A DNA stretch of 64,000 nt, taken from NCBI RefSeq assembly GCF_000743355.1, contig NZ_JQEI01000015.1:1-64000 (forward strand), given 5' to 3'. The translations under genes were made by a program, and so were the position numbers. The notes under the pieces are model-generated. The model made no database searches. It saw nothing but the letters and a program-made list of their open reading frames with translations, and was not told the origin of the DNA. This document shows, in pieces, positions 56,961 to 64,000 of the stretch. Within the stretch, counting starts at the first letter, position 1; each line of letters starts with the position of its first letter. This stretch comes from Serratia sp. Ag1 (lineage in GTDB: Bacteria > Pseudomonadota > Gammaproteobacteria > Enterobacterales > Enterobacteriaceae).

Positions 56961-57902
56961 ATGGTTGAATTGATCTGCAAACGCCTGCTGCTGGCCATCC
57001 CCACACTGTTGCTGGTGAGCATAATGGTGTTCTCGTTGCAAAAGCTGTTGCCCGGTGATCCGGTGCTGGCGATGGCGGGCGAAGAGCGCGATCCGGAGGT
57101 GATCGCGCAGTTGCGCGAGGAATATCACCTCAACGATCCGATCCCGGCGCAGTATTTTTACTGGGTAAGCAATGCGTTGCGCGGTGATTTAGGCGTTTCG
57201 CTGCGCACCAAAGAACCGGTCACGCAACTGATTATCAGCAAGCTGCCGGTAACGCTGGAACTGTCGTTGCTGGCGATGATGGTGGCGCTGCTGGTGGGGA
57301 TTGGCATGGGGATTATTGCGGCGGTGCGCAAAGACAGTTGGGTCGATCACACCACCAACTTTGTGGCGCTTTCGGGGATTTCGGTGCCGCACTTCTGGTT
57401 GGGTATCTTGCTGATTCTGTTGTTCTCGGTGCATTTACAGTGGTTGCCCGCCTCTGGCTATGTGCCGTTCAGTGAGAGCATGCCGCAGAATCTCAAAACG
57501 CTGCTGTTGCCTGCGCTGGTGCTGGGTACGGGCTTGGCGGCCACACTGATGCGCCATACCCGCGCTGCGATGATTACCGTTTTGAAAGCCGATTATATCC
57601 GCACCGCGCAGGCCAAAGGGTTGCTGCCAAAACGGGTGATCCTCAAACACGCCTTTCGTAACGCGCTGGTGCCGATTGTCACCCTGACCACGCTGCTGTT
57701 TGGCGAACTGCTGGGGGGCGCGGTGCTGACCGAACAGGTCTTCACGCTGCCCGGCTTTGGCAAGATGATTGTCGATTCGGTGTTCAACCGCGACTACGCG
57801 GTGGTGCAGGGCGTGGTACTGGTGGTGGCGATCGGTTTCCTGCTGCTGAACCTGTTGGCGGATGTGCTCTACGTGCTGATTAACCCGAAAATGCGAGGCT
57901 GA
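56961..57902 (+). CDS. Peptide ABC transporter permease (DppB/GsiC-like)
   Basis: A 313-residue inner-membrane permease with six predicted membrane segments, LPGDPVLAMAGEERDPE near residue 35 and the EAA loop (DYIRTAQAKGLLPKRVILKHAFRNAL, in parts) near 215. It begins at the ATG at 56961 after AGCGGAGAAG; the longer open frame is not used. Partner of the next gene. Confidence 0.95.
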   Translation: MVELICKRLLLAIPTLLLVSIMVFSLQKLLPGDPVLAMAGEERDPEVIAQLREEYHLNDPIPAQYFYWVSNALRGDLGVSLRTKEPVTQLIISKLPVTLELSLLAMMVALLVGIGMGIIAAVRKDSWVDHTTNFVALSGISVPHFWLGILLILLFSVHLQWLPASGYVPFSESMPQNLKTLLLPALVLGTGLAATLMRHTRAAMITVLKADYIRTAQAKGLLPKRVILKHAFRNALVPIVTLTTLLFGELLGGAVLTEQVFTLPGFGKMIVDSVFNRDYAVVQGVVLVVAIGFLLLNLLADVLYVLINPKMRG

Positions 57903-57904
57903 CC

Positions 57905-58786
57905 ATGAGTGAGGTTTTGGTTTCTGGTGCGGCAGTCACCGCACCGCTGCGTGCGCCGCAAAATCGGGTGCTGAAGAAGTTTCTCGCCAATAAAAGCGCG
58001 ATGATTGGTGCGGCGATTGTGCTGCTGTTTGTGGCGGTGGCGCTGCTGGCCCCTTGGTTGGCACCGTTCGATCCGGTGAAAGCCAACTTCCTGGCGGTGC
58101 GTAAACCACCATCGGAGCTTTATTGGCTCGGCACTGATGAACTGGGGCGGGATATTTTCTCGCGCCTGATTTGGGGGGCGCGGACTTCATTGCTGGCAGG
58201 CTGCATTTCGGTGCTGATCGCCATTGTGATTGGCGTGCCGCTCGGTCTGATCGCCGGTTACTGGCAGGGGGGGTGGGACGGCGTGATTTCACGCGTTATC
58301 GAAGCGCTGCTGGCTTGCCCGTTCCTGATCCTGGCGATTGCGCTGGGGGCATTTCTCGGCCCGAGCCTGGGTAATGCGATGATCGCCATTGGCCTGTCGG
58401 CGATGCCGATTTTTGCCCGCTTGACGCGTGGTCAGGTGCTGGCGATCCGCCATGAAGAGTATATCGATGGTGCAAAGGCTATCGGTTTGCCGGATCGCTG
58501 GATTGTGCTGCGTTATGTGTTGCCCAACGTGATGTCACCGATTCTGGTGCAGGCCACGTTGGCGATCGCTGCGGCGATTATTACCGAAGCCAGCCTGTCG
58601 TTTCTCGGGCTGGGTCAGCAGCCGCCCAACCCTTCGTGGGGAGCGATGCTGAATACGGCAAAAGGTTATCTGGAACAGGCACCTTGGATGTCGATTTTCC
58701 CGGGGATTGCCATTTTTCTCACCGTGCAGGGCTTCAATTTGCTGGGTGACGGGTTGCGAGACGCGCTCGATCCGCGTAATGACTGA
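57905..58786 (+). CDS. Peptide ABC transporter permease (DppC/GsiD-like)
   Basis: A 293-residue permease with the OppC_N segment (FLANKSAMIGAAIVLLFVAVALLAPWLAPFDP, in parts), the LGTDELGRDIFSRLIWGAR motif and the EAA loop EEYIDGAKAIGLPDRWI. It ends DGLRDALDPRND, typical of DppC. Two bases separate it from the other permease gene. Confidence 0.95.
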   Translation: MSEVLVSGAAVTAPLRAPQNRVLKKFLANKSAMIGAAIVLLFVAVALLAPWLAPFDPVKANFLAVRKPPSELYWLGTDELGRDIFSRLIWGARTSLLAGCISVLIAIVIGVPLGLIAGYWQGGWDGVISRVIEALLACPFLILAIALGAFLGPSLGNAMIAIGLSAMPIFARLTRGQVLAIRHEEYIDGAKAIGLPDRWIVLRYVLPNVMSPILVQATLAIAAAIITEASLSFLGLGQQPPNPSWGAMLNTAKGYLEQAPWMSIFPGIAIFLTVQGFNLLGDGLRDALDPRND

Positions 58787-58801
58787 CAAAAAGGAAGAGT
58801 G

Positions 58802-60403
58802 ATGAGTGGAGAATTGGATTTTAACCTAGGCTATCCATCCTGGCGCGTGCCGATGATGGGGGCGAATGCGGTTGCCACTTCGCAGCCGCTGGCGGCACAG
58901 GCCGGGTTGTGTATGCTGCAGCAGGGCGGCAATGCGGTCGATGCGGCGATCGCTACCGCCATTGCCTTAACCGTGGTGGAGCCCACCGGCTGCGGTATCG
59001 GCAGCGATGCGTTTGCCATCGTCTGGGATGGCAAGCAGTTGCACGGCTTAAATGCGTCTGGCCGCGCGCCGGGGGCCTGGTCGCCAGAAAGGTTTGCCGG
59101 GCGGCAAACCATGCCAGAGTTGGGTTGGGATGCGGTGACGGTGCCGGGCGTGGTTTCTGCCTGGGTGGCATTGGCAGAACGTTTTGCCACTCTGCCGCTC
59201 AGCACGCTGGCGCAGCCGGCGATTGATTACGCGCGCAACGGTTTCCCGGTTTCTCCGTTGATCGGCGTGCTGTGGCAGCGGGGCTATAGCAAACTGCGCG
59301 ATCAACCCGGCTTCAGCGCCTGCTTTGCGCCTAACGGCCAGCCGCCGCGTGCTGGTGAGCTGTTCCGTAACCCGGATCAGGCCAATTCACTGGAAAAGAT
59401 TGCCGCGACTCAGGGTGAGGCGTTTTACCGTGGCGAACTGGCAGAAAGGATGGTGGCTTTTGCTCGTGAGCATAACGCGGCGCTGAGCATGGACGATCTG
59501 AGGAATCATCGGGCCGATTGGGTTGAGCTGATCTCGCGCCCGTTTGCCGGGGGCTCGGTGCATGAATTGCCGCCTAACGGCCAGGGGATCGCCACGCTGA
59601 TTGCGCTCGGCATCCTTGAACAGTGGGATATTGGTCGCTATCAGCCGGATTCCGTGGCGTGGCTGCATTTGTCGATCGAGGCCATGAAGCTGGCGTTGAC
59701 AGATCTGGATCGCTATGTGGCTGATGCAGAACACATGGAGTTCCCGGCAGAGCGTTTGCTGAGTGACAGCTATCTGAAAACGCGCGCGGCGCTGATCGAT
59801 CCGCAACAAGCCGGTGATTTCACCTTTGGTGCGCCGACGCAGAGCGGCACGGTGTATCTCTCTACCGCTGACGCAAATGGCATGATGGTGTCGTTTATTC
59901 AGTCCAACTATATGGGCTTTGGTTCCGGCGTCGTGGTGCCAGGCACTGGCATCAGCCTGCAAAACCGTGGTGCGGGTTTTTCTCTGGATAAGCAGCATCC
60001 GAATCTGGTGGCCGGTAATAAACGCCCGTTCCATACCATCATTCCGGCGTTCGCTCTGGACGGTCACGGGCAGCCGCTGATGTCATTTGGCGTAATGGGC
60101 GGGCCGATGCAGGCTCAGGGACACTTGCAGATGGCGCTGCGTATTATGCTGCACAAGCAGAACCCACAGGCGGCGATCGACGCGCCGCGCTGGCGGATTG
60201 TTGCTGGGCGTGAGGTGATCGTCGAACCTTCGATGGATCGCAATACGCTGGCGGCGCTGCGTGCCATGGGCCATAACGTGGTGCTGGAAGATCCGTTGCA
60301 AACCTACAGTTTCGGCGGCGCGCAGGCGATTGTCCGCGATCCGCAAGGGTTCTACATTGCGGCCACCGAAAGCCGCAAAGATGGGCAGGCGCTGGTTTTC
60401 TAA
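58802..60403 (+). CDS. Gamma-glutamyltransferase family protein, no signal peptide
   Basis: A 533-residue Ntn-hydrolase of the GGT family. The large-subunit part has GGNAVDAAIATAIALTVVEP and GCGIGSDAFAIV. The likely autocleavage/catalytic Thr is in SGTVYLSTADANG (about residue 356). The small subunit has SNYMGFGSGVVVPGTGI and the GFSLD segment. No signal peptide is seen, unlike periplasmic E. coli GGT, so it should act in the cytoplasm on compounds taken up by the adjacent ABC importer. GAAGAG precedes the start; GTG 58799 is an alternative. Confidence 0.88.
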   Translation: MSGELDFNLGYPSWRVPMMGANAVATSQPLAAQAGLCMLQQGGNAVDAAIATAIALTVVEPTGCGIGSDAFAIVWDGKQLHGLNASGRAPGAWSPERFAGRQTMPELGWDAVTVPGVVSAWVALAERFATLPLSTLAQPAIDYARNGFPVSPLIGVLWQRGYSKLRDQPGFSACFAPNGQPPRAGELFRNPDQANSLEKIAATQGEAFYRGELAERMVAFAREHNAALSMDDLRNHRADWVELISRPFAGGSVHELPPNGQGIATLIALGILEQWDIGRYQPDSVAWLHLSIEAMKLALTDLDRYVADAEHMEFPAERLLSDSYLKTRAALIDPQQAGDFTFGAPTQSGTVYLSTADANGMMVSFIQSNYMGFGSGVVVPGTGISLQNRGAGFSLDKQHPNLVAGNKRPFHTIIPAFALDGHGQPLMSFGVMGGPMQAQGHLQMALRIMLHKQNPQAAIDAPRWRIVAGREVIVEPSMDRNTLAALRAMGHNVVLEDPLQTYSFGGAQAIVRDPQGFYIAATESRKDGQALVF

Positions 60404-60515
60404 TTCGAATCAGGGTCGGAAAGATCTGACCCTGTTTCTAGAAAGTAATGAATATGTACGCTTCATCTTCAGTGTTCTATAGGAAATGGCGTGCCTTACT
60501 GTAAGGATTTAGCAT

Positions 60516-61547
60516 ATGCGTTTCCCTCCTAAATTGGCTCCAGGCGACTTAATTGCTGTCACGGCTCCCTCATCTGGAGTGCCTTTACCTTTACATCCTC
60601 GCTTGGAGTTCGCCATAAAAAACCTCAAGAGCAGAGGGTTTAGGGTAAGCGAAGGTGATTGCTTACGTTCCCAACATAAAAATAAAAGTTCATGTAAAGA
60701 GTCGCGCGCGAAAGAGTTAATGGCTTTTTTTACCGCTCCTGAGATAAAGGCAGTTATGCCGCCCTGGGGAGGCGATTTGGCGATGGAATTACTTGAGTTG
60801 ATAGATTTTGAACGGTTAGCGCAGACTGACCCAAAATGGTTTGTAGGCTTTTCAGATCTGAGTACATTACATTTTCCGTTAACGGTTATTTCTGGCTGGG
60901 CGACTTTGCATGGCCCTAATCTTATGGATCTTGGGGCCAAAGAGTTAGACGCAACGACACAAACCATATGGGATATTTTGGAGAGTGATCGAGGAGTGGT
61001 GATTAAACAGTATTCTTCAGAGGCTTTTCAAAGGGAAGAGAATCGGTGGGGGACAGCGACGGATGCCGGATTTAACCTGACACAACCGACAGAGTGGAAA
61101 CGCCTTGACGGCGGTACGTCAGCAATCAGTTTCCAAGGGCGCCTGATTGGTGGCTGTTTAGATACCATTTCAAGGCTAGCCGGTACCAAATTTGGTAATC
61201 TTCCGCGATTCTGCGAGCAAAATAAAAACGATGGCGTCATTCTGTACTTTGAAAATGCGGAAATGGGTCCCTGCGAGCTCACGCGGGCTTTATGTAGCTT
61301 ACATATGCATGGTTGGTTCGACAATCTAGCAGGCGTTCTGATAGGTAGAAATGCTGCGCCAGAAGTCGATGATCCCGGACAACAAAACTATCTAGATGCT
61401 ATAAGTTCATCATTAGCCGATCTTACCGTGCCTGTGCTGTATGACGTTGATATAGGCCATATCCCGCCCCAACTGTCGCTAGTCAATGGCGCAATGGCGA
61501 CTATTGTATTCGCTGAGCGTGGTGGTTCAGTTTCTCAACATTTATAA
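60516..61547 (+). CDS. S66 peptidase, LD-carboxypeptidase/MccF-like
   Basis: A 343-residue S66-family protein. It starts PKLAPGDLIAVTAPSSG. The nucleophile Ser is in FVGFSDLSTLH (about residue 112), the Glu in YFENAEMGP (about 240) and the His in IGHIPPQL (about 312). This set and the 340-residue length fit MccF-type members, which inactivate microcin C-like peptidyl-nucleotides, as well as LD-carboxypeptidases. The gene is more AT-rich than the upstream operon. It has no partner gene and no microcin genes nearby. It probably has its own promoter in the 112-bp gap. Confidence 0.82.
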   Translation: MRFPPKLAPGDLIAVTAPSSGVPLPLHPRLEFAIKNLKSRGFRVSEGDCLRSQHKNKSSCKESRAKELMAFFTAPEIKAVMPPWGGDLAMELLELIDFERLAQTDPKWFVGFSDLSTLHFPLTVISGWATLHGPNLMDLGAKELDATTQTIWDILESDRGVVIKQYSSEAFQREENRWGTATDAGFNLTQPTEWKRLDGGTSAISFQGRLIGGCLDTISRLAGTKFGNLPRFCEQNKNDGVILYFENAEMGPCELTRALCSLHMHGWFDNLAGVLIGRNAAPEVDDPGQQNYLDAISSSLADLTVPVLYDVDIGHIPPQLSLVNGAMATIVFAERGGSVSQHL

Positions 61548-61753
61548 GAGAAACCAGTGAAGGCCTTACACATCTGAAACATTTAGCGCTCGAATATCAT
61601 CAGAAAGCCGAATCGCGTATCGCATCGCATCCAGTTGATCTATTCTTATAGCCCCCAAGAATTTGTCGTTACATATGATGGGGAGAGGTGCATGGAAAGC
61701 AGTAGAGGGTATGGAGCCAGGTAAAAGATACGTTTAAACAGGAGTTATGTCAC

Positions 61754-62473
61754 ATGGCGGTAGGGATCCAGAGTAGAGGTTTCGCGCGTTGGTTGGCACC
61801 GGTTTTGGCATTGCTGGTGGTTATGCAACTGACCGCCTGCGGTGATAAAGAGCCGGCACAACGCAAGGCATTCATTGATTACTTACAGAATACGGTGATG
61901 CGCAGCGGCGTGCATATCCCGACGCTGAGCGAAGATCAGAAGCAGAAATTCGGCAATTATGCTGGCGATTACGCCATTTTGGTCGGTTTTTCTCAGCAGT
62001 TATCAAAGTCGGTTGACGCCAGCCTGACACCGGTGCTGGATCAGATTAACCAGATCCATACTGCGCAGGATTACATGATCAAACGCGATGCCCTGAGGCA
62101 GTCAACAGGGGCGCTGAACCTGCTGGGGCAGCAAATCCAGTCGGCGAAGTCGCAGGCGGATACTGCCCGTGCAGCCTTGAAACAGTCGGACGACTTGAAA
62201 GCGGTTTACAATCAGGCGTATGACAAAATTGTCACCGCCCCGGCGAATGCCTTGATGCCTGCCATCCCAACCACGGCCAACTTCGTACAGGATCTGGTGC
62301 AGGTGGGGGACTTCCTCCAAGCGCAGGGCAATCAGGTCAGTTTCAACAATGGTGGCGTGCAGTTCCGCACCCAACAGCAGGCGACACAGTACAACACCAT
62401 GATGACGAATCTGGTGGTGAAACAGCCTGATTGGCTGAACGCACAAAAAACGGTGCAGGCGGCTATGCAGTAA
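61754..62473 (+). CDS. yiaF: DUF3053 lipoprotein YiaF
   Basis: A 239-residue lipoprotein with lipobox LTAC (Cys29) after a hydrophobic signal (LAPVLALLVVMQ). The mature part is helical: NTVMRSGVHIPTLSEDQKQKFGNYAGDY, in parts. It matches the DUF3053 family with E. coli YiaF as member; the function is unknown. The 206-bp upstream region shows nothing recognisable. Confidence 0.85.
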   Translation: MAVGIQSRGFARWLAPVLALLVVMQLTACGDKEPAQRKAFIDYLQNTVMRSGVHIPTLSEDQKQKFGNYAGDYAILVGFSQQLSKSVDASLTPVLDQINQIHTAQDYMIKRDALRQSTGALNLLGQQIQSAKSQADTARAALKQSDDLKAVYNQAYDKIVTAPANALMPAIPTTANFVQDLVQVGDFLQAQGNQVSFNNGGVQFRTQQQATQYNTMMTNLVVKQPDWLNAQKTVQAAMQ

Positions 62474-62727
62474 GACGAAAACGCTGTTGCGCATGGAACG
62501 ATGCGGCTGGGGCCAAGCCGATTGGCCCCAGCTCTGTTGTTGCGTTTTTCTCATACCGGGCCACACAACCTCCTAACACTTCTGTACTACACTTCAACTA
62601 GGCGGAATACCGCCAAATCATCACTTCTTCTAATGTAGTTTTCTTTCATTCACTCGGCTGCTGGAGTGCGTGCTCACAGGGAAGATGCGCTTTCTGCTTG
62701 GATCTGGCTGGCGCATGTAAAATAAAT

Positions 62728-62904
62728 TGTGATTTATGTCACAATTTAAAAACAAACCACTAAGATATTAATGTGATAAAAATCACATTTAATGCGTATT
62801 TTGTACGATTATTGCCTTGTTGTGCTTTTTTTACACCGACTAAATGTGATGTTTGTCACGAAAAAAGCCTGCTTATAGGGGTGTTTTGTGTGATATGAAT
62901 CACA
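62728..62904 (+). promoter_or_regulatory. Four CRP sites upstream of mtlA
   Basis: Three perfect TGTGA-N6-TCACA sites lie at 62728-62743, 62772-62787 and 62889-62904. One with a single mismatch lies at 62845-62860 (TCACG). Intervals are 44, 73 and 44 bp, close to whole helical turns. E. coli mtlA also has multiple CRP sites. The whole 564-bp gap (62474-63037) holds no gene. Tight cAMP-CRP control of mannitol uptake is expected. Confidence 0.9.
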
Positions 62905-63037
62905 AAATGGTTGGGAGATTCGCTCAGTAAAAAGAGCGTGGTAGAGTCCGTTTAGCATACAGCTTTAACGCGGCTGTAACGTTACAACAATTATCACGCG
63001 CTCTTATTGTCAGCGCGTAACAATAGGGGTGTGTTTT

Positions 63038-64000
63038 ATGTTTTCACCAGATATCAAGGTTAAAGTGCAAAACTTTGGCCGCTTCCTGAGTAATATGGTG
63101 ATGCCCAACATTGGCGCATTCATCGCCTGGGGTATCATCACCGCATTATTCATTCCTACCGGTTGGTTGCCTAACGAAACGCTAGCCAAGTTGGTTGGCC
63201 CAATGATCACCTACCTGCTGCCGCTGCTGATCGGTTATACCGGCGGTAAACTGGTGGGTGGCGATCGCGGTGGTGTGGTCGGTGCAATCACCACCATGGG
63301 CGTGATCGTCGGGGCAGATATGCCGATGTTCCTCGGTGCCATGATTGCTGGCCCATTGGGCGGCTGGGCGATCAAACATTTTGATCGCTGGGTAGACGGC
63401 AAGATCAAAAGCGGCTTCGAGATGCTGGTGAACAACTTCTCCGCCGGTATCATCGGTATGTTGCTGGCGATCCTCGCTTTCCTCGGCATTGGCCCGTTGG
63501 TTGAAGCGCTGTCCAAGATCCTGTCGGCTGGCGTGCATATCATGGTGGTGAACAACCTGCTGCCATTGACCTCGATTTTCGTTGAACCGGCGAAAATCCT
63601 GTTCCTGAACAACGCCATCAACCACGGTATCTTCTCACCGCTGGGTATCCAGCAGGCGACCGAAGCCGGTAAATCGATCTTCTTCCTGATCGAAGCCAAC
63701 CCAGGCCCAGGTATGGGCGTGCTGATGGCTTACCTGTTCTTTGGCCGTGGCAGTGCCAAGCAGTCTGCGGGCGGTGCGGCGATCATCCACTTCCTGGGCG
63801 GTATCCATGAGATTTACTTCCCGTATGTGCTGATGAACCCACGTCTGATTCTGGCGGTTATTCTGGGTGGGATGACCGGTGTATTCACGCTGACCATGCT
63901 GAATGGTGGCCTGGTTTCCCCAGCGTCTCCGGGGTCTATTCTGGCCGTGCTGGCCATGACGCCAAAAGGTGCCTACTTCGCTAACCTGTCAGCCGTCTTC
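63038..64000 (+). CDS. mtlA: PTS mannitol-specific EIICBA component (partial)
   Basis: The first 321 codons, cut by the window end. The N-terminal EIIC membrane domain starts [31 protein letters not shown] (in parts) and includes the conserved [13 protein letters not shown] and [15 protein letters not shown], containing the G-I-x-E substrate motif. The EIIB and EIIA domains lie beyond. It imports and phosphorylates mannitol. The start ATG has AATAGGGGTG upstream. mtlD and mtlR would be expected downstream. Confidence 0.97.
   Translation, partial: MFSPDIKVKVQNFGRFLSNMVMPNIGAFIAWGIITALFIPTGWLPNETLAKLVGPMITYLLPLLIGYTGGKLVGGDRGGVVGAITTMGVIVGADMPMFLGAMIAGPLGGWAIKHFDRWVDGKIKSGFEMLVNNFSAGIIGMLLAILAFLGIGPLVEALSKILSAGVHIMVVNNLLPLTSIFVEPAKILFLNNAINHGIFSPLGIQQATEAGKSIFFLIEANPGPGMGVLMAYLFFGRGSAKQSAGGAAIIHFLGGIHEIYFPYVLMNPRLILAVILGGMTGVFTLTMLNGGLVSPASPGSILAVLAMTPKGAYFANLSAVF

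Noticed and set aside
60404-60515. Small gene between gamma-glutamyltransferase and the S66 peptidase
   Set aside because: A 73-codon frame at 60261-60482 mostly overlaps the GGT gene and has no ribosome site or family features.

Overview
The window looks like chromosome from a Serratia species or a close relative in the Yersiniaceae (Enterobacterales). The housekeeping proteins closely resemble the E. coli ones: DnaA, DnaN, RecF, GyrB, YidC, RnpA, L34, MnmE, IbpA/B, GlyQ/S. Gene order follows E. coli in blocks (yieH-adeP-chrR-yieE; mnmE-yidC-yidD-rnpA-rpmH / dnaA-dnaN-recF-gyrB-yidA; yidR-yidQ-ibpAB-yidE; malS-avtA; ghrB-yiaD-yiaC-tag-glyQS-yiaF). Accessory modules typical of Serratia sit between the blocks. 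No rRNA, tRNA, CRISPR array or prophage was recognised.

Layout. 1-8.4 kb: an accessory fimbrial island. An IS3-type element cuts the C-terminus off an alpha-type (CS1/CFA-I class) usher. Two periplasmic chaperones, a major pilin and a tip protein follow, then one LuxR-type and two LysR-type regulators. A second, inverted, about 92% identical copy of the chaperone pair closes the island, so a 4.6 kb segment lies between 1.36 kb inverted repeats. 8.4-14 kb: a four-gene operon (MFS transporter, formaldehyde-activating-enzyme homologue, aldo/keto reductase, aldehyde dehydrogenase) with a divergent GcvA-like LysR gene. 14-31 kb: core genes, including the rpmH/dnaA divergent region with many GATC sites and DnaA boxes. 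31-38 kb: a serine/threonine dehydratase, yidR, yidQ, the heat-shock operon ibpAB (sigma-32 promoter and two ROSE-like RNA thermometers), yidE and avtA. 38-45 kb: malS, two tail-to-tail toxin-antitoxin modules (RHH/ParE-like and Xre/RES), ghrB, yiaD, yiaC and tag. 45-52 kb: a GDSL autotransporter esterase, a LuxR-type acyl-homoserine-lactone receptor with no synthase in view, glyQS and a vapBC module. 52-60 kb: a GntR-FCD regulator, a complete peptide-class ABC importer and a gamma-glutamyltransferase without a signal peptide, apparently one operon for gamma-glutamyl compounds. 60-64 kb: an MccF-like S66 peptidase, yiaF, and the start of the mannitol PTS gene mtlA behind four CRP sites.

Most promising for a second look: the inverted chaperone duplication around the pilin genes (a possible invertible switch), the Fae-homologue operon in an organism not expected to use methanopterin, the importer plus cytoplasmic gamma-glutamyltransferase operon, a 173-bp structured repeat with 10-bp terminal inverted repeats, and a conserved GNAT gene (yiaC) whose conserved N-terminus has no ordinary start codon.
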